Positions 1 through 8,918 are shown, counted from the first letter of the stretch. The stretch is DNA of 64,000 bases from Deltaproteobacteria bacterium (GCA_022601195.1 JAHZIX010000045.1:496001-560000); one strand, 5' to 3'. Numbers and translations are program-made. Notes: a model not told the origin generated them from the sequence alone.

Positions 1-755
1 ACCAGGGTTGCCCAATAGGGCCAGGTGCTCCAGCCCGGCCATCGTCGCTGGCTCGGTGCTTCTGCCTCCCTCGGGCTGTGGTTTCCCGGGTCTTCCGGGT
101 CTCCCGGGTCGTCGGAGGGGGCCTGCTTTGTCGATCTGCCCAATTTGCCGGTCAGGAACTGGTGACAGACCAAAGCTATCGGCAGGACTACGGCAGCTTC
201 GTAGCAGCCCAGTGCAGCGACGAAGGAGAGCCACGAACCCAGTCGGGTTCCTCTCGAGCCCGGCCCGAGATAGAGCCACAGAGAAAGGAGAAAGAAGAAG
301 GCTCCGAACAGGGTGGCACTACCTCCAACGAATAACACGGCTCCGTGGTGCAGAGGGTAGAGGGCGAAGAGTCCGGCAGCGGCTAAGGCCGGCCAGGTGA
401 GACGGGATTTCCAGAGCCGTCTTAGGATGCCGTAGACCAGCACAGCATTGATGCCGTGGAGGACCACATGAGACAGGTGAAAGAGGAAGGGGCTAGTGCC
501 GAAGGCCAAGTACTCCAGGCCCAATAGGAAGGTTGCGACGGGGCGAAAAAAGGACACGTAGCTGAGCCCGAGCCAGGGGGAGTGGAATTGCTCGAGGAGC
601 AAGGGCCCCAGGGGACCGCGATGAAACCGCCCGAGAATGAGAAAGTCCTCGCTGGCAAAGCCGGTGGTGAGGTAGGGGCCATAGGCTGCGAGGGGGAGGG
701 CCAGAAGCACCAGGGCTTGCCAGGGTACGGGGAAGAGTCTCTGGCGCAGATTCAT
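1..755 (-). CDS. Polytopic membrane protein, GT39/ArnT-like (C-terminus beyond window)
   Basis: The frame reads without a stop from an ATG at 755 down to the window edge (251 codons), so the C-terminus is missing. The product starts with a short basic N-terminus and a hydrophobic helix, then a loop with SEDFLILGRFHRGPLGPL, then FFRPVATFLLGLEYLAFG and FHLSHVVLHGINAVLVYG, and at least three more hydrophobic helices. An acidic pair after the first helix followed by an RP...LEY..FG and a LH..NA pattern resembles large bacterial membrane glycosyltransferase-like proteins of the PMT/ArnT type, often with C-terminal TPRs. That family call is inference from pattern only. It is divergent from the SspB gene, with tandem repeats between them. 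Confidence 0.6.
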   Translation of the reverse strand, partial: MNLRQRLFPVPWQALVLLALPLAAYGPYLTTGFASEDFLILGRFHRGPLGPLLLEQFHSPWLGLSYVSFFRPVATFLLGLEYLAFGTSPFLFHLSHVVLHGINAVLVYGILRRLWKSRLTWPALAAAGLFALYPLHHGAVLFVGGSATLFGAFFFLLSLWLYLGPGSRGTRLGSWLSFVAALGCYEAAVVLPIALVCHQFLTGKLGRSTKQAPSDDPGDPEDPGNHSPREAEAPSQRRWPGWSTWPYWATL

Positions 756-830
756 GGTGAGGTTTCTTCGCAGGAGTCGGGCGGCGGGTGGTTTTGGGTT
801 CTTCTGTTGTTCCTGCCGGTCGTGCACTAT

Positions 831-893
831 GCTCTCATAGAGTCCAAGAGGGCTCTCATAGAGTCTGAGAGGGCTCTCATAGAGTCCAAGAGG
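831..893. repeat. 21-bp tandem repeat, three copies
   Basis: Three head-to-tail copies of a 21-bp unit beginning GCTCTCATAGAG (831, 852 and 873; the middle copy has two changes), followed by decayed partial copies to about 935. They lie in the gap between the divergent membrane protein (start 755) and sspB (start 995). The unit is a multiple of three and is open on the plus strand, but no coding potential is convincing. There are no spacers, so it is not a CRISPR array. Confidence 0.8.
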
Positions 894-994
894 GCTCTCC
901 ACGGCTTTCGCAGAGTCAGAGACGGGCTTTCATAGAAGGTTGTAGCAGAATTTACCGAGACGACGGCAGCTGTCCATCACCTAGAGATAACACC

Positions 995-1456
995 ATGAGC
1001 GAAGAGCGCCTACACTACCCAACTCTGATTCAGGATGCCCTCAAGGGCATGGTGCGCACAGCCCTCCTCGAGGTCGAGAAGGAAGGCTTCCCGGGCGAGC
1101 ATCATTTCTATCTCCATTTCGCCACCCAGCATCCAGAAGTCGAGATGCCGGCGTTTCTGCGGGAACAACACCCCGAGGAGATGATCGTCATTCTCCAGCA
1201 TCAGTTCTGGGACTTGGTGGTGGATGAGGAAGCCTTTGCGGTCACTCTGAGCTTCAACGGCCAGCGACACTCAATGCGCGTTCCCTTCGATGCGCTGACC
1301 GGCTTCGCGGACCCGTCGGTCAAATTTGCCCTGAAATTCGAGGCCATCGGTTTACCGGTAGAAGAAGAGGAAGAGCCGGTGGAGGTGGATGAGGCCGCCG
1401 TCGACAACGGTGCGGGCGGCAAGGTGGTCGACTTCGAATCCTTCCGCAAGAAATAG
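995..1456 (+). CDS. sspB: SspB-like ClpXP protease specificity-enhancing factor
   Basis: A 153-residue protein matching the alphaproteobacterial-type SspB fold: LIQDALKGMVRTALLEV near the N-terminus, GEHHFYLHF, then ILQHQFWDLVVDEEAFAVTL and FADPSVKFALKF. SspB binds ssrA-tagged peptides from stalled ribosomes and delivers them to ClpXP. After an acidic linker (about 125-140) it ends in VVDFESFRKK, which looks like the ClpX-binding tail (XB motif) of known SspB proteins. The fold and the tether are therefore both present. It acts in the cytoplasm and is apparently monocistronic, convergent with the acyl-CoA synthetase gene. Confidence 0.85.
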   Translation: MSEERLHYPTLIQDALKGMVRTALLEVEKEGFPGEHHFYLHFATQHPEVEMPAFLREQHPEEMIVILQHQFWDLVVDEEAFAVTLSFNGQRHSMRVPFDALTGFADPSVKFALKFEAIGLPVEEEEEPVEVDEAAVDNGAGGKVVDFESFRKK

Positions 1457-1505
1457 AAAACGCCAAATCGCTGACCCCATGGACAGAAACGGATCGAGCA
1501 GGGCA

Positions 1506-3293
1506 CTAATCTTCCCGGTACATGGCCTCGATGAGGTCCGAGAATTTTTCCTCCACAACCCGGCGCTTGAGTTTTAGAGTGGCCGTGAGCTCACCGGTTT
1601 CTACGGAGAAGGGCTCGTCCAAGAGCTGGAACTTGCGCACCGTCTGAACTCGAGCAAGCCTGGCATTGACAGTGTCGACGGCCTCCTGGAAGGCTTCTCG
1701 GAGGTCCGGCCGTTGCCGAAGGTCTTCGATTTCACCGAACCGCTGCCGCACCGCCTCGGGCTGAACCACCAATAAAGCCGTCAGGTACCTACGTCCGTCG
1801 CCGATCACCACCGCCTCAGAGATGAGCTCTTGGTCCTTGAGAGCGGTCTCGATGTTGTTGGGAGAAATGTTCTTTCCCCCGGAGGTGATCAGGAGCTCCT
1901 TCTTACGGCCAGTGATGGTCAGGTAGCCATCTTCACTCAGGGCTCCCAGGTCTCCGGAGTGCAGCCAGCCTTCTACCAGGGTCTCAGCGGTGGCGCCGGG
2001 ATCTTCGAAATAGCCGGGAAAGACGTTGGGGCCCCGGACTAGCACCTCCCCGTCCTCCGCGATGCGCACATCCACCCCTGGAACCGCTGGGCCGACGGTT
2101 CCGAGACGGGTCGCTCCTGGGCTGTTGAAGGTGGTGGGGCCACAGCCTTCGGACTGGCCGTAGACCTCGTGGATGAGGATGTCCAGGCCGGAAAAGAACA
2201 CCAGAATCTCCTTGGAAATAGGTGCTGCTCCGGAGGCACAGATACGGGCTCGACCCAACCCCAAGAGGGGTTTGATGCGCTGGAGGATCAGGCGCTGCGC
2301 GAGGCGGTAGCCCAGAGCGGTGAGAAGCGGTGGCTTCTCGCCGCGGCAGGAGGCGGCGACGGCGCGCCGGGTCACCGCCATGGCTCCTCCAAGAAGTCTT
2401 GCCTTGGCTCCGGTGGTGGTGCTCAAGCGGCTTTTCACGGCGGAGTAAAGGCGCTCCCACACTCGCGGCACTCCAAAAATCAAGGTCGGCTGAACCTCCC
2501 TCAGGTCGTCCGCAATGGAAGTGGGTGCTTGGGCAAAATAAATGGCATAGCCGGCGGCCACAGAGCCGTGAATGGTGAACATCTTTTCGGCGATATGGGA
2601 AAGCGGCAGATAGGAGAGCAGGGAGTCGTCGGCAGTGATGGAAAGGAGATCGGTGAGGGCCGTTTTCGCCGTCCAGGTGAGGTTCTGGTGGGTCAGCATG
2701 ACCGCTTTCGGGGGACCGGTGGTGCCGGAGGTGTAAATGAGGGTCGCTACATCCTCGCTCTTTAGCCGGCTCAGGCGCTCGAGAACGACCTCCTGCGGTA
2801 TTTCCCTCCCCGCCTCGAGGAGCGTTTCCCAGGAGATGGGGGTGATCTCTCCAGCCTCCAGATCATCCGGAAGCTCGGCCCCCTTCATGAGGACCACTTT
2901 CTCGAGCAGCGGCAGACGTTCCCGCTCCTCGTTGAGCTTTCGCCACTGAGAAAGGTCCTCCACCAGAGCGATTCGAGCCCGGGCGTGGTGGAGGATAAAG
3001 CTCACTTCCGGGGCCGAGCTGGTGGTGTAGATGCCCACCGGTATGCCCCCTGCCAGGGAGGTTGCCAGGTCGAAGGTCGTCCATTCGGGTCGGTTGAAGC
3101 CCAAATTGGCGGTGGCCTCTCCCGGCTTCAGGCCGAGAGCGACCAAGGCGCGGCTGACCACCATCACCTGACGGGCATATTCGCTCCAGGTGGTCGGTCG
3201 CCATTGTCCTTGGGTCTTGACGAAGTAGGCCGGTGCCTGCGGTCGCGATCGGCTTTGCTCGAGGAGCCTTCCGGCGGAGGTTTCCGTTGCCAT
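1506..3293 (-). CDS. Long-chain fatty acid-CoA ligase (AMP-forming)
   Basis: ANL-superfamily adenylating enzyme of about 595 residues that activates fatty acids to acyl-CoA through an acyl-adenylate. Seen: the P-loop YTSGTTGPPKAVMLTH (about residue 186), YGQSEGCGPTTFN, HSGDLGALSEDGYLTITGR and KKELLITSGGKNISPNNIE with the catalytic-lysine region of the C-terminal subdomain. These are typical of FadD15/ACSL-like enzymes. I chose the ATG at 3293 because GGGAGG lies 6 bases upstream of it and the protein then begins MATETSAGRLLEQ. An in-frame ATG at 3365 would add 24 residues that look unlike the family. Probably monocistronic; substrate chain length cannot be read from sequence. Confidence 0.85.
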   Translation of the reverse strand: MATETSAGRLLEQSRSRPQAPAYFVKTQGQWRPTTWSEYARQVMVVSRALVALGLKPGEATANLGFNRPEWTTFDLATSLAGGIPVGIYTTSSAPEVSFILHHARARIALVEDLSQWRKLNEERERLPLLEKVVLMKGAELPDDLEAGEITPISWETLLEAGREIPQEVVLERLSRLKSEDVATLIYTSGTTGPPKAVMLTHQNLTWTAKTALTDLLSITADDSLLSYLPLSHIAEKMFTIHGSVAAGYAIYFAQAPTSIADDLREVQPTLIFGVPRVWERLYSAVKSRLSTTTGAKARLLGGAMAVTRRAVAASCRGEKPPLLTALGYRLAQRLILQRIKPLLGLGRARICASGAAPISKEILVFFSGLDILIHEVYGQSEGCGPTTFNSPGATRLGTVGPAVPGVDVRIAEDGEVLVRGPNVFPGYFEDPGATAETLVEGWLHSGDLGALSEDGYLTITGRKKELLITSGGKNISPNNIETALKDQELISEAVVIGDGRRYLTALLVVQPEAVRQRFGEIEDLRQRPDLREAFQEAVDTVNARLARVQTVRKFQLLDEPFSVETGELTATLKLKRRVVEEKFSDLIEAMYRED

Positions 3294-3649
3294 GGGGAGG
3301 CCTCCCTGTGGGTTTTCAACAAAAGGTAGGCCTCGATGGTACAGGGTTTTGCCGTCCCTTCTCACCCATTTTCTGCCGCGCCACTGGATCTACCGGCTAT
3401 TGGATTAGTGGCTACTGCAGCGTCCTTTGCTGCGATTCCTTCCTCGGTGTGCTGGCGGAACGCTTGCGTCGGCCTCCCAGCGAGCTCCCTCCATTTGCAA
3501 GTTCCTATACCCGCTCGCTGCAGATTCGGTGAGAAGGAGCGCCTCTAGCCGAGGACTTCCATGGCACAGGGCTGGTGAATCAAAGTAGAGCCTGTTAGAC
3601 TGCCTCCCTTTAGGAATTCTCTTTTCAGAGAAAAGTCGGCTCTCAAAGA
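3294..3649. other. Divergent intergenic region
   Basis: About 356 bases between the divergently transcribed acyl-CoA ligase and SNF2 helicase genes. Plus-strand ORFs here (for example 3336-3548) show no recognisable protein features. The region presumably holds both promoters, but I see no convincing sigma-70 pair, hairpin or repeat. Confidence 0.4.
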
Positions 3650-6600
3650 ATGTCCCTCGCTCAAGCCCTCCAAAACGAATTCACCCCCGAGGTCAAGACC
3701 GGCGGGGACGAGTACTTCCGCACGCGGAGGGTAAGACTGGTTGTCACCCGCCCAGCCCTGCTGACAGCAGAAGTGCAGGGCCAGGAGAGCTACCGCGTCT
3801 ACCTGACTCCGGACGGCTATGAGGAATACGGCGCTTACTGCTCCTGCGCGACCTTCCAGCGCTACGAATGCTGTGAGCACCTGTGGGCGGCACTCCTGGA
3901 GGCGGACTCCCGGCGCTTCGCCTGGTTGAAAGAGTCTCGCCCCGGCTATCTCGTTCCCCTAGAGCCAGCAGATCTCCTGGAAGACGGGGTGGAGGCAGAC
4001 CCAGCGGTGAGCCGGCCCCCGGCTCGCAGTTGGCGCTCTCGCCTCTCGGAGGTGCGCGCCTCCATGCGGGAGGCTCTGGCGACCTCCGCGGCCCCAGCAG
4101 CAGACTTCGAAATCGTCTACGTCCTCGACGTGGACCTCGCCGTCGACAAAGGGTTGCCGGTTCTCGAGCTGCGCTCCCGGCGGCGGCGGGCCAGCGGCGA
4201 TTGGGGCACCTTGAGACCGTTCCGGCCAGCTCCGGAAGAGCTTCCCCGTTTGGCCGAACCGCTAGACCGGCAACTACTGAGTGCTCTACAAGGGGCGCGT
4301 CCGGAGGCGGAGAGGCGTTACCACGGCTTCGCCTCCGTCGACGACGTTGTCGATGCCTACTTGCTCGACAGCGCCAACGCTGGCCTCCTGGTGCCGCTGC
4401 TGTGTAAGACCGGACGCTTCTTTCTTCGCCAGTCCGGCGTGCTCCAGGAGGAGCCTCAGGTTTGGGAAGGGGGAGCGCCCTGGGTTCTCGGTCTCGCCGT
4501 CAGCTCCAACGGTCACGGCGGCGACGGAAAAGAAGATCTCGAGAAAAAAGACACCGAGAAGAATGCGGGGACTTCCGAGGAGGACTCCAGCGAGCTGCGA
4601 GGTTTCCTGGAACGTGGTAGCGAGCGCATGGACCTCTCGGAGCCAGATTTGCTGCTCATGTACGGTCAGGTCTTTGCCAAAGGGAAGGCAGCTCCCTTCG
4701 ACCCCCGAGGGGCCTTCCCCTGGGTCAGCCTGTTGCGGGAGCACGCGCCCCTGAAAACGTCTGGCAAGGAACGGGAAGCTCTCATCGAGGCCATCCTGGA
4801 CCTACCTGCCCAACCTATTTTGGATCTGCCGGAACCTTGGACTGTCGGTGACTCGCCACCTCCGAAGCCCGAGCTGGAAGTGGAGCGGGTGGGCAAGAAC
4901 GGTGGCTCTCCACGACGCATCGGTTGCCGACTCCGCTTCAACTATGGTGGTTCCCGAGTCGAGGCGGGGGAACCCCGACAGATTCTTCGCAAACCGGAGA
5001 CCCAGACCCTCTTTTCCCGAGACCTGGAAGCCGAGAAGACCTACACCGCTCGCCTCATGGAGCTCGGGGCGCGCCGAGCGCCGGCTCTGGATCGTCAATA
5101 TGCCGCTTACCTGGCCCCCAGCCGCTTCCCGGAGCTGGTGCGCGCTTTGGTGCGGGAAGGCTGGCGGGTGCGGGCGGATGGCCGCACATATCGTCCCCCC
5201 GGGGTCTTTAAGCTCTCCGTATCTTCCGGCATGGATTGGTTCGACCTCCATGGCAAAGCCACCTTCGACCGCCAGGTGGTCGATCTCCCGGAATTGCTGG
5301 CGGCGGCTCGGTCCGGGGCCGACACGGTACGTCTCGGCGACGGCTCCGTGGGCCTGCTGCCGGAACAATGGCTGGAGCGCTGCGGCCTATTGGCCAACCT
5401 GGCCATGGAGTCCGACGACGGCATTCGCTTCGCCAACTCTCAGGCATTCCTATTGGATGCTCTGCTCGCCTCCGCGGAGTCCGAGCTGGAGCTGGACAAG
5501 ACCTTCGCTCAGTTTCGGGACCAGCTCCACCACTTCGAAGGCATCTATCCCCAAGAGGAAGCAGATGGCTTCGAGGGGGCCCTGCGGGACTACCAGCGTC
5601 AAGCTCTCGGCTGGTTTGCCTTTCTGAGGGACTTTGGCATCGGTGGCTGCCTGGCGGACGACATGGGGTTGGGCAAGACCGTCCAAGTGCTGGCTCTGTT
5701 CGAAGAGCGTCGCCGCAAGGGAGAGGAATGCCGGCCGAACCTGGTGGTGGTGCCCCGGTCCCTGGTCTTCAACTGGTTGCAAGAGGCGGAACGCTTCACA
5801 CCGGGTATCAAGACCCTCAACTACACCGGTCCCCAGCGAAAGACTCGGCTAGACGAGATCGTCGACAGTGATCTGGTGGTCACCACCTACGGCATCTTGC
5901 GTCGAGACATCTTGCAGCTGCGGGAGTTGGCCTTTTCCTACGTCGTTCTGGACGAAGCCCAGGCCATCAAGAACGCCTCCAGCCAGGCTGCCAAGGCTGC
6001 TCGCCTGCTCAAGGCCAAACACCGACTGGCCCTGAGCGGTACGCCGGTGGAGAACCATCTCGGGGAGCTTTGGTCCCTGTTCGAGTTTCTCAACCCGGGA
6101 ATGCTGGGCCGCAACACGACCTTCCGTAAGCTCGCAGCCCAGGGCTCCGGCCTCGATGGCGGCGGCAAGGAGTTGCTGGCCAAAGCCGTGCGGCCGTTCA
6201 TCCTGCGGCGCACCAAAGAGCAGGTCATCAAGGACCTGCCGGCCAAGTTCGAGCAGACCCTGTACTGCGAAATGGAAGCGCGCCAGCTGCGCCTCTACGA
6301 CGAGCTTCGAGTCCACTACCGGGCGTCCTTGTTGGAGCGCATTGGCAACGAGGGCCTCGGTGGCTCCCACATGAAAGTCCTCGAAGCCCTCCTGCGCCTG
6401 CGCCAGGCGGCTTGCCACCCGGGCTTGATCGACGAAGAGCGCCGCTCCGAAGCGAGCGCCAAGCTGGACGTTCTCTTGCCCAAGCTGTTGGAAGTCTGCG
6501 ACCAAGGACACCGCGCCCTGGTTTTCTCACAATTCACCAGCTTGCTGGCGGTGGTGCGGGATCGCCTCGAAGAGCTAGGCCTCGAATACGAATACCTAGA

Positions 6601-6961
6601 CGGCCAAACCCGCGATCGGCAGCAGCGGGTGGAGCGTTTCCAGAGCGCCGACGGCCCCTCCGTCTTCCTCATCAGCCTCAAGGCGGGTGGCCTCGGCCTC
6701 AACCTCACCGCCGCTGACTACGTCTTCATCCTCGATCCCTGGTGGAACCCAGCTGCCGAAGCGCAAGCCATCGACCGGGCCCACCGCATCGGCCAAACCC
6801 GCCGGGTCATGGCCTACCGTCTGATCTGCCGCGATACCGTGGAAGAGAAGATCATCGAGCTACAAAAGAGCAAGCGAGAGCTCGCCGAAGCCATCATCTC
6901 CACCGACGGCAGCGTGCTCAAGAACCTCAGCCGGCAAGACCTCGAACAGCTGCTGTCCTAG
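3650..6961 (+). CDS. SNF2-family helicase with N-terminal SWIM zinc finger
   Basis: A 1103-residue Swi2/Snf2 (SF2) ATPase. Near the N-terminus is a SWIM zinc finger: C64-x-C66 and C75-x-H77 in the stretch CSCATFQRYECCEH. A long poorly conserved middle part follows, then the helicase core: Walker A DDMGLGKT (K676), motif II DEAQ (768-771), SGTPVENHLGELWSLFEF, and C-terminal motifs V/VI in LKAGGLGLNLTAADYV and DRAHRIGQTRR. The arrangement is that of bacterial SWIM-SNF2 helicases of the HepA/RapA-related group, thought to remodel DNA-protein complexes; a specific role is not known. The core is intact. It ends 6 bases from the convergent BrnA gene. Confidence 0.85.
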   Translation: MSLAQALQNEFTPEVKTGGDEYFRTRRVRLVVTRPALLTAEVQGQESYRVYLTPDGYEEYGAYCSCATFQRYECCEHLWAALLEADSRRFAWLKESRPGYLVPLEPADLLEDGVEADPAVSRPPARSWRSRLSEVRASMREALATSAAPAADFEIVYVLDVDLAVDKGLPVLELRSRRRRASGDWGTLRPFRPAPEELPRLAEPLDRQLLSALQGARPEAERRYHGFASVDDVVDAYLLDSANAGLLVPLLCKTGRFFLRQSGVLQEEPQVWEGGAPWVLGLAVSSNGHGGDGKEDLEKKDTEKNAGTSEEDSSELRGFLERGSERMDLSEPDLLLMYGQVFAKGKAAPFDPRGAFPWVSLLREHAPLKTSGKEREALIEAILDLPAQPILDLPEPWTVGDSPPPKPELEVERVGKNGGSPRRIGCRLRFNYGGSRVEAGEPRQILRKPETQTLFSRDLEAEKTYTARLMELGARRAPALDRQYAAYLAPSRFPELVRALVREGWRVRADGRTYRPPGVFKLSVSSGMDWFDLHGKATFDRQVVDLPELLAAARSGADTVRLGDGSVGLLPEQWLERCGLLANLAMESDDGIRFANSQAFLLDALLASAESELELDKTFAQFRDQLHHFEGIYPQEEADGFEGALRDYQRQALGWFAFLRDFGIGGCLADDMGLGKTVQVLALFEERRRKGEECRPNLVVVPRSLVFNWLQEAERFTPGIKTLNYTGPQRKTRLDEIVDSDLVVTTYGILRRDILQLRELAFSYVVLDEAQAIKNASSQAAKAARLLKAKHRLALSGTPVENHLGELWSLFEFLNPGMLGRNTTFRKLAAQGSGLDGGGKELLAKAVRPFILRRTKEQVIKDLPAKFEQTLYCEMEARQLRLYDELRVHYRASLLERIGNEGLGGSHMKVLEALLRLRQAACHPGLIDEERRSEASAKLDVLLPKLLEVCDQGHRALVFSQFTSLLAVVRDRLEELGLEYEYLDGQTRDRQQRVERFQSADGPSVFLISLKAGGLGLNLTAADYVFILDPWWNPAAEAQAIDRAHRIGQTRRVMAYRLICRDTVEEKIIELQKSKRELAEAIISTDGSVLKNLSRQDLEQLLS

Positions 6962-6967
6962 CAGCTC

Positions 6968-7276
6968 TCACTGAGACTGGTCTGCTACATACTTCTGCAG
7001 CACGCCGTCCATACGAGTTTGCCAACCCGCTCCCGTAGATTTGAAATACGCCAGAACTTCTGGGCTATAACGAATAGAAACGAGAACCTTCTTGTTCTTG
7101 GATTTCGGCCGGCCGCGCACAGCTTGCAAGGGCACCATGCCTTCGAGCTGATCGACCGTAAGCGGCTGGGCATCCGGGTCGCTCTGAGCCGCTTCCCGGA
7201 TCGCTTGGTCCTCTTCCACTGTGGGCATCACCACGGCTGGTCGCTTGGATACCTTGGATCTAGAGTTTTCGGACAT
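6968..7276 (-). CDS. brnA: BrnA family antitoxin
   Basis: A 102-residue protein of the BrnA (DUF4415) family: an acidic N-terminal half followed by RPKSKNKKVLVSIRYSPEVLAYFKS and GWQTRMDGVLQKYV. This is the short ribbon-helix-helix DNA-binding region in which a beta strand (VLVSIRY) precedes two helices. BrnA neutralises the RNase toxin BrnT and represses the shared promoter. The gene start overlaps the 3' end of brnT by 17 bases, the standard toxin-first order of brnTA operons. Confidence 0.85.
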   Translation of the reverse strand: MSENSRSKVSKRPAVVMPTVEEDQAIREAAQSDPDAQPLTVDQLEGMVPLQAVRGRPKSKNKKVLVSIRYSPEVLAYFKSTGAGWQTRMDGVLQKYVADQSQ

Positions 7277-7532
7277 AGTGCTCCACCTCGCGACGAGTGG
7301 CGCGGCGCAGGCTAATGACCCTACACACGTCGCCTCGGTCTACAAATGCTACGTAGTACAGGATCTGGGTCTTCGGGGCGAGAGCGATCATCCGCATTTC
7401 GCCGTAATCGAATCGCTCATCAATCCATACCAGGGCGGCTTCCCAATCGAGCTCAGCGGCCAGTTTCAGGGACAGGCCGTGTTTGGCCTGGTTCGATCGA
7501 TCCTTGGTCGGGTCAAGCTCGATCCGAATGAT
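7260..7532 (-). CDS. brnT: BrnT family RNase toxin with no standard start codon
   Basis: Reading the minus strand from 7532 gives a 90-codon frame with the BrnT (DUF497) signature: RIELDPTKDRSNQAKHG, ERFDYGEMRMIALAP, YYVAFVDRGDVCRVISLR and RRATRREVEHYV. BrnT is a ribosome-independent mRNA endonuclease of the RelE-like fold. The family usually starts M-x-R-x-E-x-D. Here that position is ATC followed by ATT, with an in-frame TAA immediately upstream (7533-7535), and no ATG, GTG or TTG precedes the first conserved residues. Either a rare ATT/ATC start is used or the toxin has been silenced by start loss. The rest of the frame is intact. Confidence 0.75.
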   Translation of the reverse strand: MIRIELDPTKDRSNQAKHGLSLKLAAELDWEAALVWIDERFDYGEMRMIALAPKTQILYYVAFVDRGDVCRVISLRRATRREVEHYVRKL

Positions 7533-7534
7533 TT

Positions 7535-7563
7535 ATTGTAGCTACGGTAAATATCGCTGTCAA
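7535..7563 (-). promoter_or_regulatory. Consensus sigma-70 promoter of brnTA
   Basis: On the minus strand TTGACA (7558-7563) and TACAAT (7535-7540) are separated by exactly 17 bases, very close to perfect consensus. The -10 ends only two bases before the ATC/ATT start region of brnT, so any transcript from it would be leaderless or begin inside the frame. BrnA is known to autorepress its operon; its operator is expected here. Confidence 0.75.
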
Positions 7564-7599
7564 CGTGAAAGGATGGTGGTTTTCCGGCACCCGGGCCAG

Positions 7600-8424
7600 C
7601 TACTGCCAAACCCCCTGTTCCGAGACCAGCAGCTTGTCATCCTCGGCACGGCGAACCGTCAATAGCCCCGACTCCTCGACTCGGTAGAGAAAACCCTCGT
7701 TCTCGAAAGCGAAGCCCCTCCAATCGCAGCGAAAGGCGTCGAAGTCGCAGTCGCGAATCCGCGAACCGGAAAGGGCGAGGCTCTCGCCGGTCTTCTTGCT
7801 GGTACCGATGTACACCATGGATTCACAATCGAAAAAGCCAAGCTCACAGTTGGCCTTCAAGGTGATCTCGAAGCTGGGGGTCCGCAGCGTCTTGGTTCGC
7901 TCTACCAAAGGAACCTGGCATCCCCAGGTCTCCAGCCCCTGGCCCATTTCCTTGCCCAGGAGCTCGACTCGTTGTTGGAGGTTGCTGACCCAGCAGTCTC
8001 GATAACAGGAGCCGTGCCCAGAGCCGCAAGGCCCCAGGCAATGGCATTGGAGGTCGCAAAGCTTGGATCCGTAGTCATCCCAGGCAGCCTCCCGGGCGGC
8101 AAAGTAATCCTTGAGCCGAGCCACCTGACAACCGGATTCCTCGTCGGGCTCGAATTCGGAAATGGATTGGTGGCAGAACTCCCTCATGTGATCCAAGCGC
8201 TGCTCGTAGTAGTGGGCTCGGCACATGGCCGCACTCCGCCAGTCCATTTCCTCGCAATCACCGATCTGAATATTTGGAGACAACCACGCCGGGTCGGCCT
8301 GAATCTCGCCCGGCGCCGTCAGCAGGATCAGCATAGCGATTCCTACCCATAGAAGCCCTCTCGGGGTCGTTTGCAGTCCTCTGGGGGTCGTTTCGGGATG
8401 GAGAGGCGGTGAGAGCTTCGTCAT
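7600..8424 (-). CDS. Cysteine-rich exported protein of unknown function
   Basis: A 274-residue protein. A basic N-terminus with a duplicated TTPRGL motif (residues 13-24) precedes a hydrophobic segment LLWVGIAMLILLTAPG and a likely signal cleavage after EIQA. The mature part is rich in cysteines, including a dense cluster KLCDLQCHCLGPCG and HGSCYRDCW about residues 120-145, which suggests disulfides or metal binding outside the cytoplasm. No family was recognised. It stands alone, divergent from the conflict cassette that starts at 8627. Confidence 0.55.
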   Translation of the reverse strand: MTKLSPPLHPETTPRGLQTTPRGLLWVGIAMLILLTAPGEIQADPAWLSPNIQIGDCEEMDWRSAAMCRAHYYEQRLDHMREFCHQSISEFEPDEESGCQVARLKDYFAAREAAWDDYGSKLCDLQCHCLGPCGSGHGSCYRDCWVSNLQQRVELLGKEMGQGLETWGCQVPLVERTKTLRTPSFEITLKANCELGFFDCESMVYIGTSKKTGESLALSGSRIRDCDFDAFRCDWRGFAFENEGFLYRVEESGLLTVRRAEDDKLLVSEQGVWQ

Positions 8425-8626
8425 GCAAGTGATTCTCTATCAACAGGAGGCCTTCAGCCAACCTCAGCTCTGAAGCGATGGCGTTAGCCCGCTTCGCCCC
8501 TCTGCCCCGAACCACCGCTGGGTAAAAGTAGTCAGTCGGTCCGTCTCATTCATTGAGTGTCTGTGTTGTGGGAACCCGTGTGCTCCCAGCAGACCTATTG
8601 AAACTTGAACCAAAGGGAGAGAACGC

Positions 8627-8896
8627 ATGGCCAAAATTGCTCTGGCGGAAATGGTGGGGAACTTGAGAACGGAGCTGCAAGAGGCGGCTAAGGCGGGAGA
8701 AGGGGAAGACCTTCAATTCGCTTTGGAGGAAGTGACCCTGGAGGCGGAAGTCGAGGTCGTCCAAGAGGCGGGTGCGAAAGGCGGTTTCAAGTTTTGGGTG
8801 GTTGAGGCGGGTGCCTCGGGCAAAGTTTCACAGGGTCGGACGCAGAAAATCTCTCTGAGACTCAAGCCCAAGGATCTAGGCCTCTTGAGCGCTTAG
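8627..8896 (+). CDS. Trypco2 (trypsin-co-occurring) family protein
   Basis: An 89-residue protein with the pattern of the trypsin-co-occurring domain 2 family: IALAEMVGNLRTELQEAA at the N-terminus, GEGEDLQFALEEVTLEAEVEV as alternating beta strands, then GGFKFWVVEAG and QKISLRLKPKD. Known members are small beta-rich proteins encoded next to trypsin-like peptidases in NTP-dependent conflict systems, and their molecular role is not established. Here the protease gene follows after 22 bases, exactly the expected context. A Shine-Dalgarno-like GGGAGAG precedes the ATG. It is the first gene of the cassette, which runs to about 16650. Confidence 0.8.
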   Translation: MAKIALAEMVGNLRTELQEAAKAGEGEDLQFALEEVTLEAEVEVVQEAGAKGGFKFWVVEAGASGKVSQGRTQKISLRLKPKDLGLLSA

Positions 8897-8918
8897 GCCG
8901 GTCTGAGGGAACGACCTA

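Noticed and set aside
831..893. Possible CRISPR array
   Set aside because: Repeats are directly adjacent with no spacers and no cas genes.
582..935. ORF with ALIESKR repeats
   Set aside because: It is antisense to the membrane protein and then crosses the tandem repeat; no start signal or family supports it.
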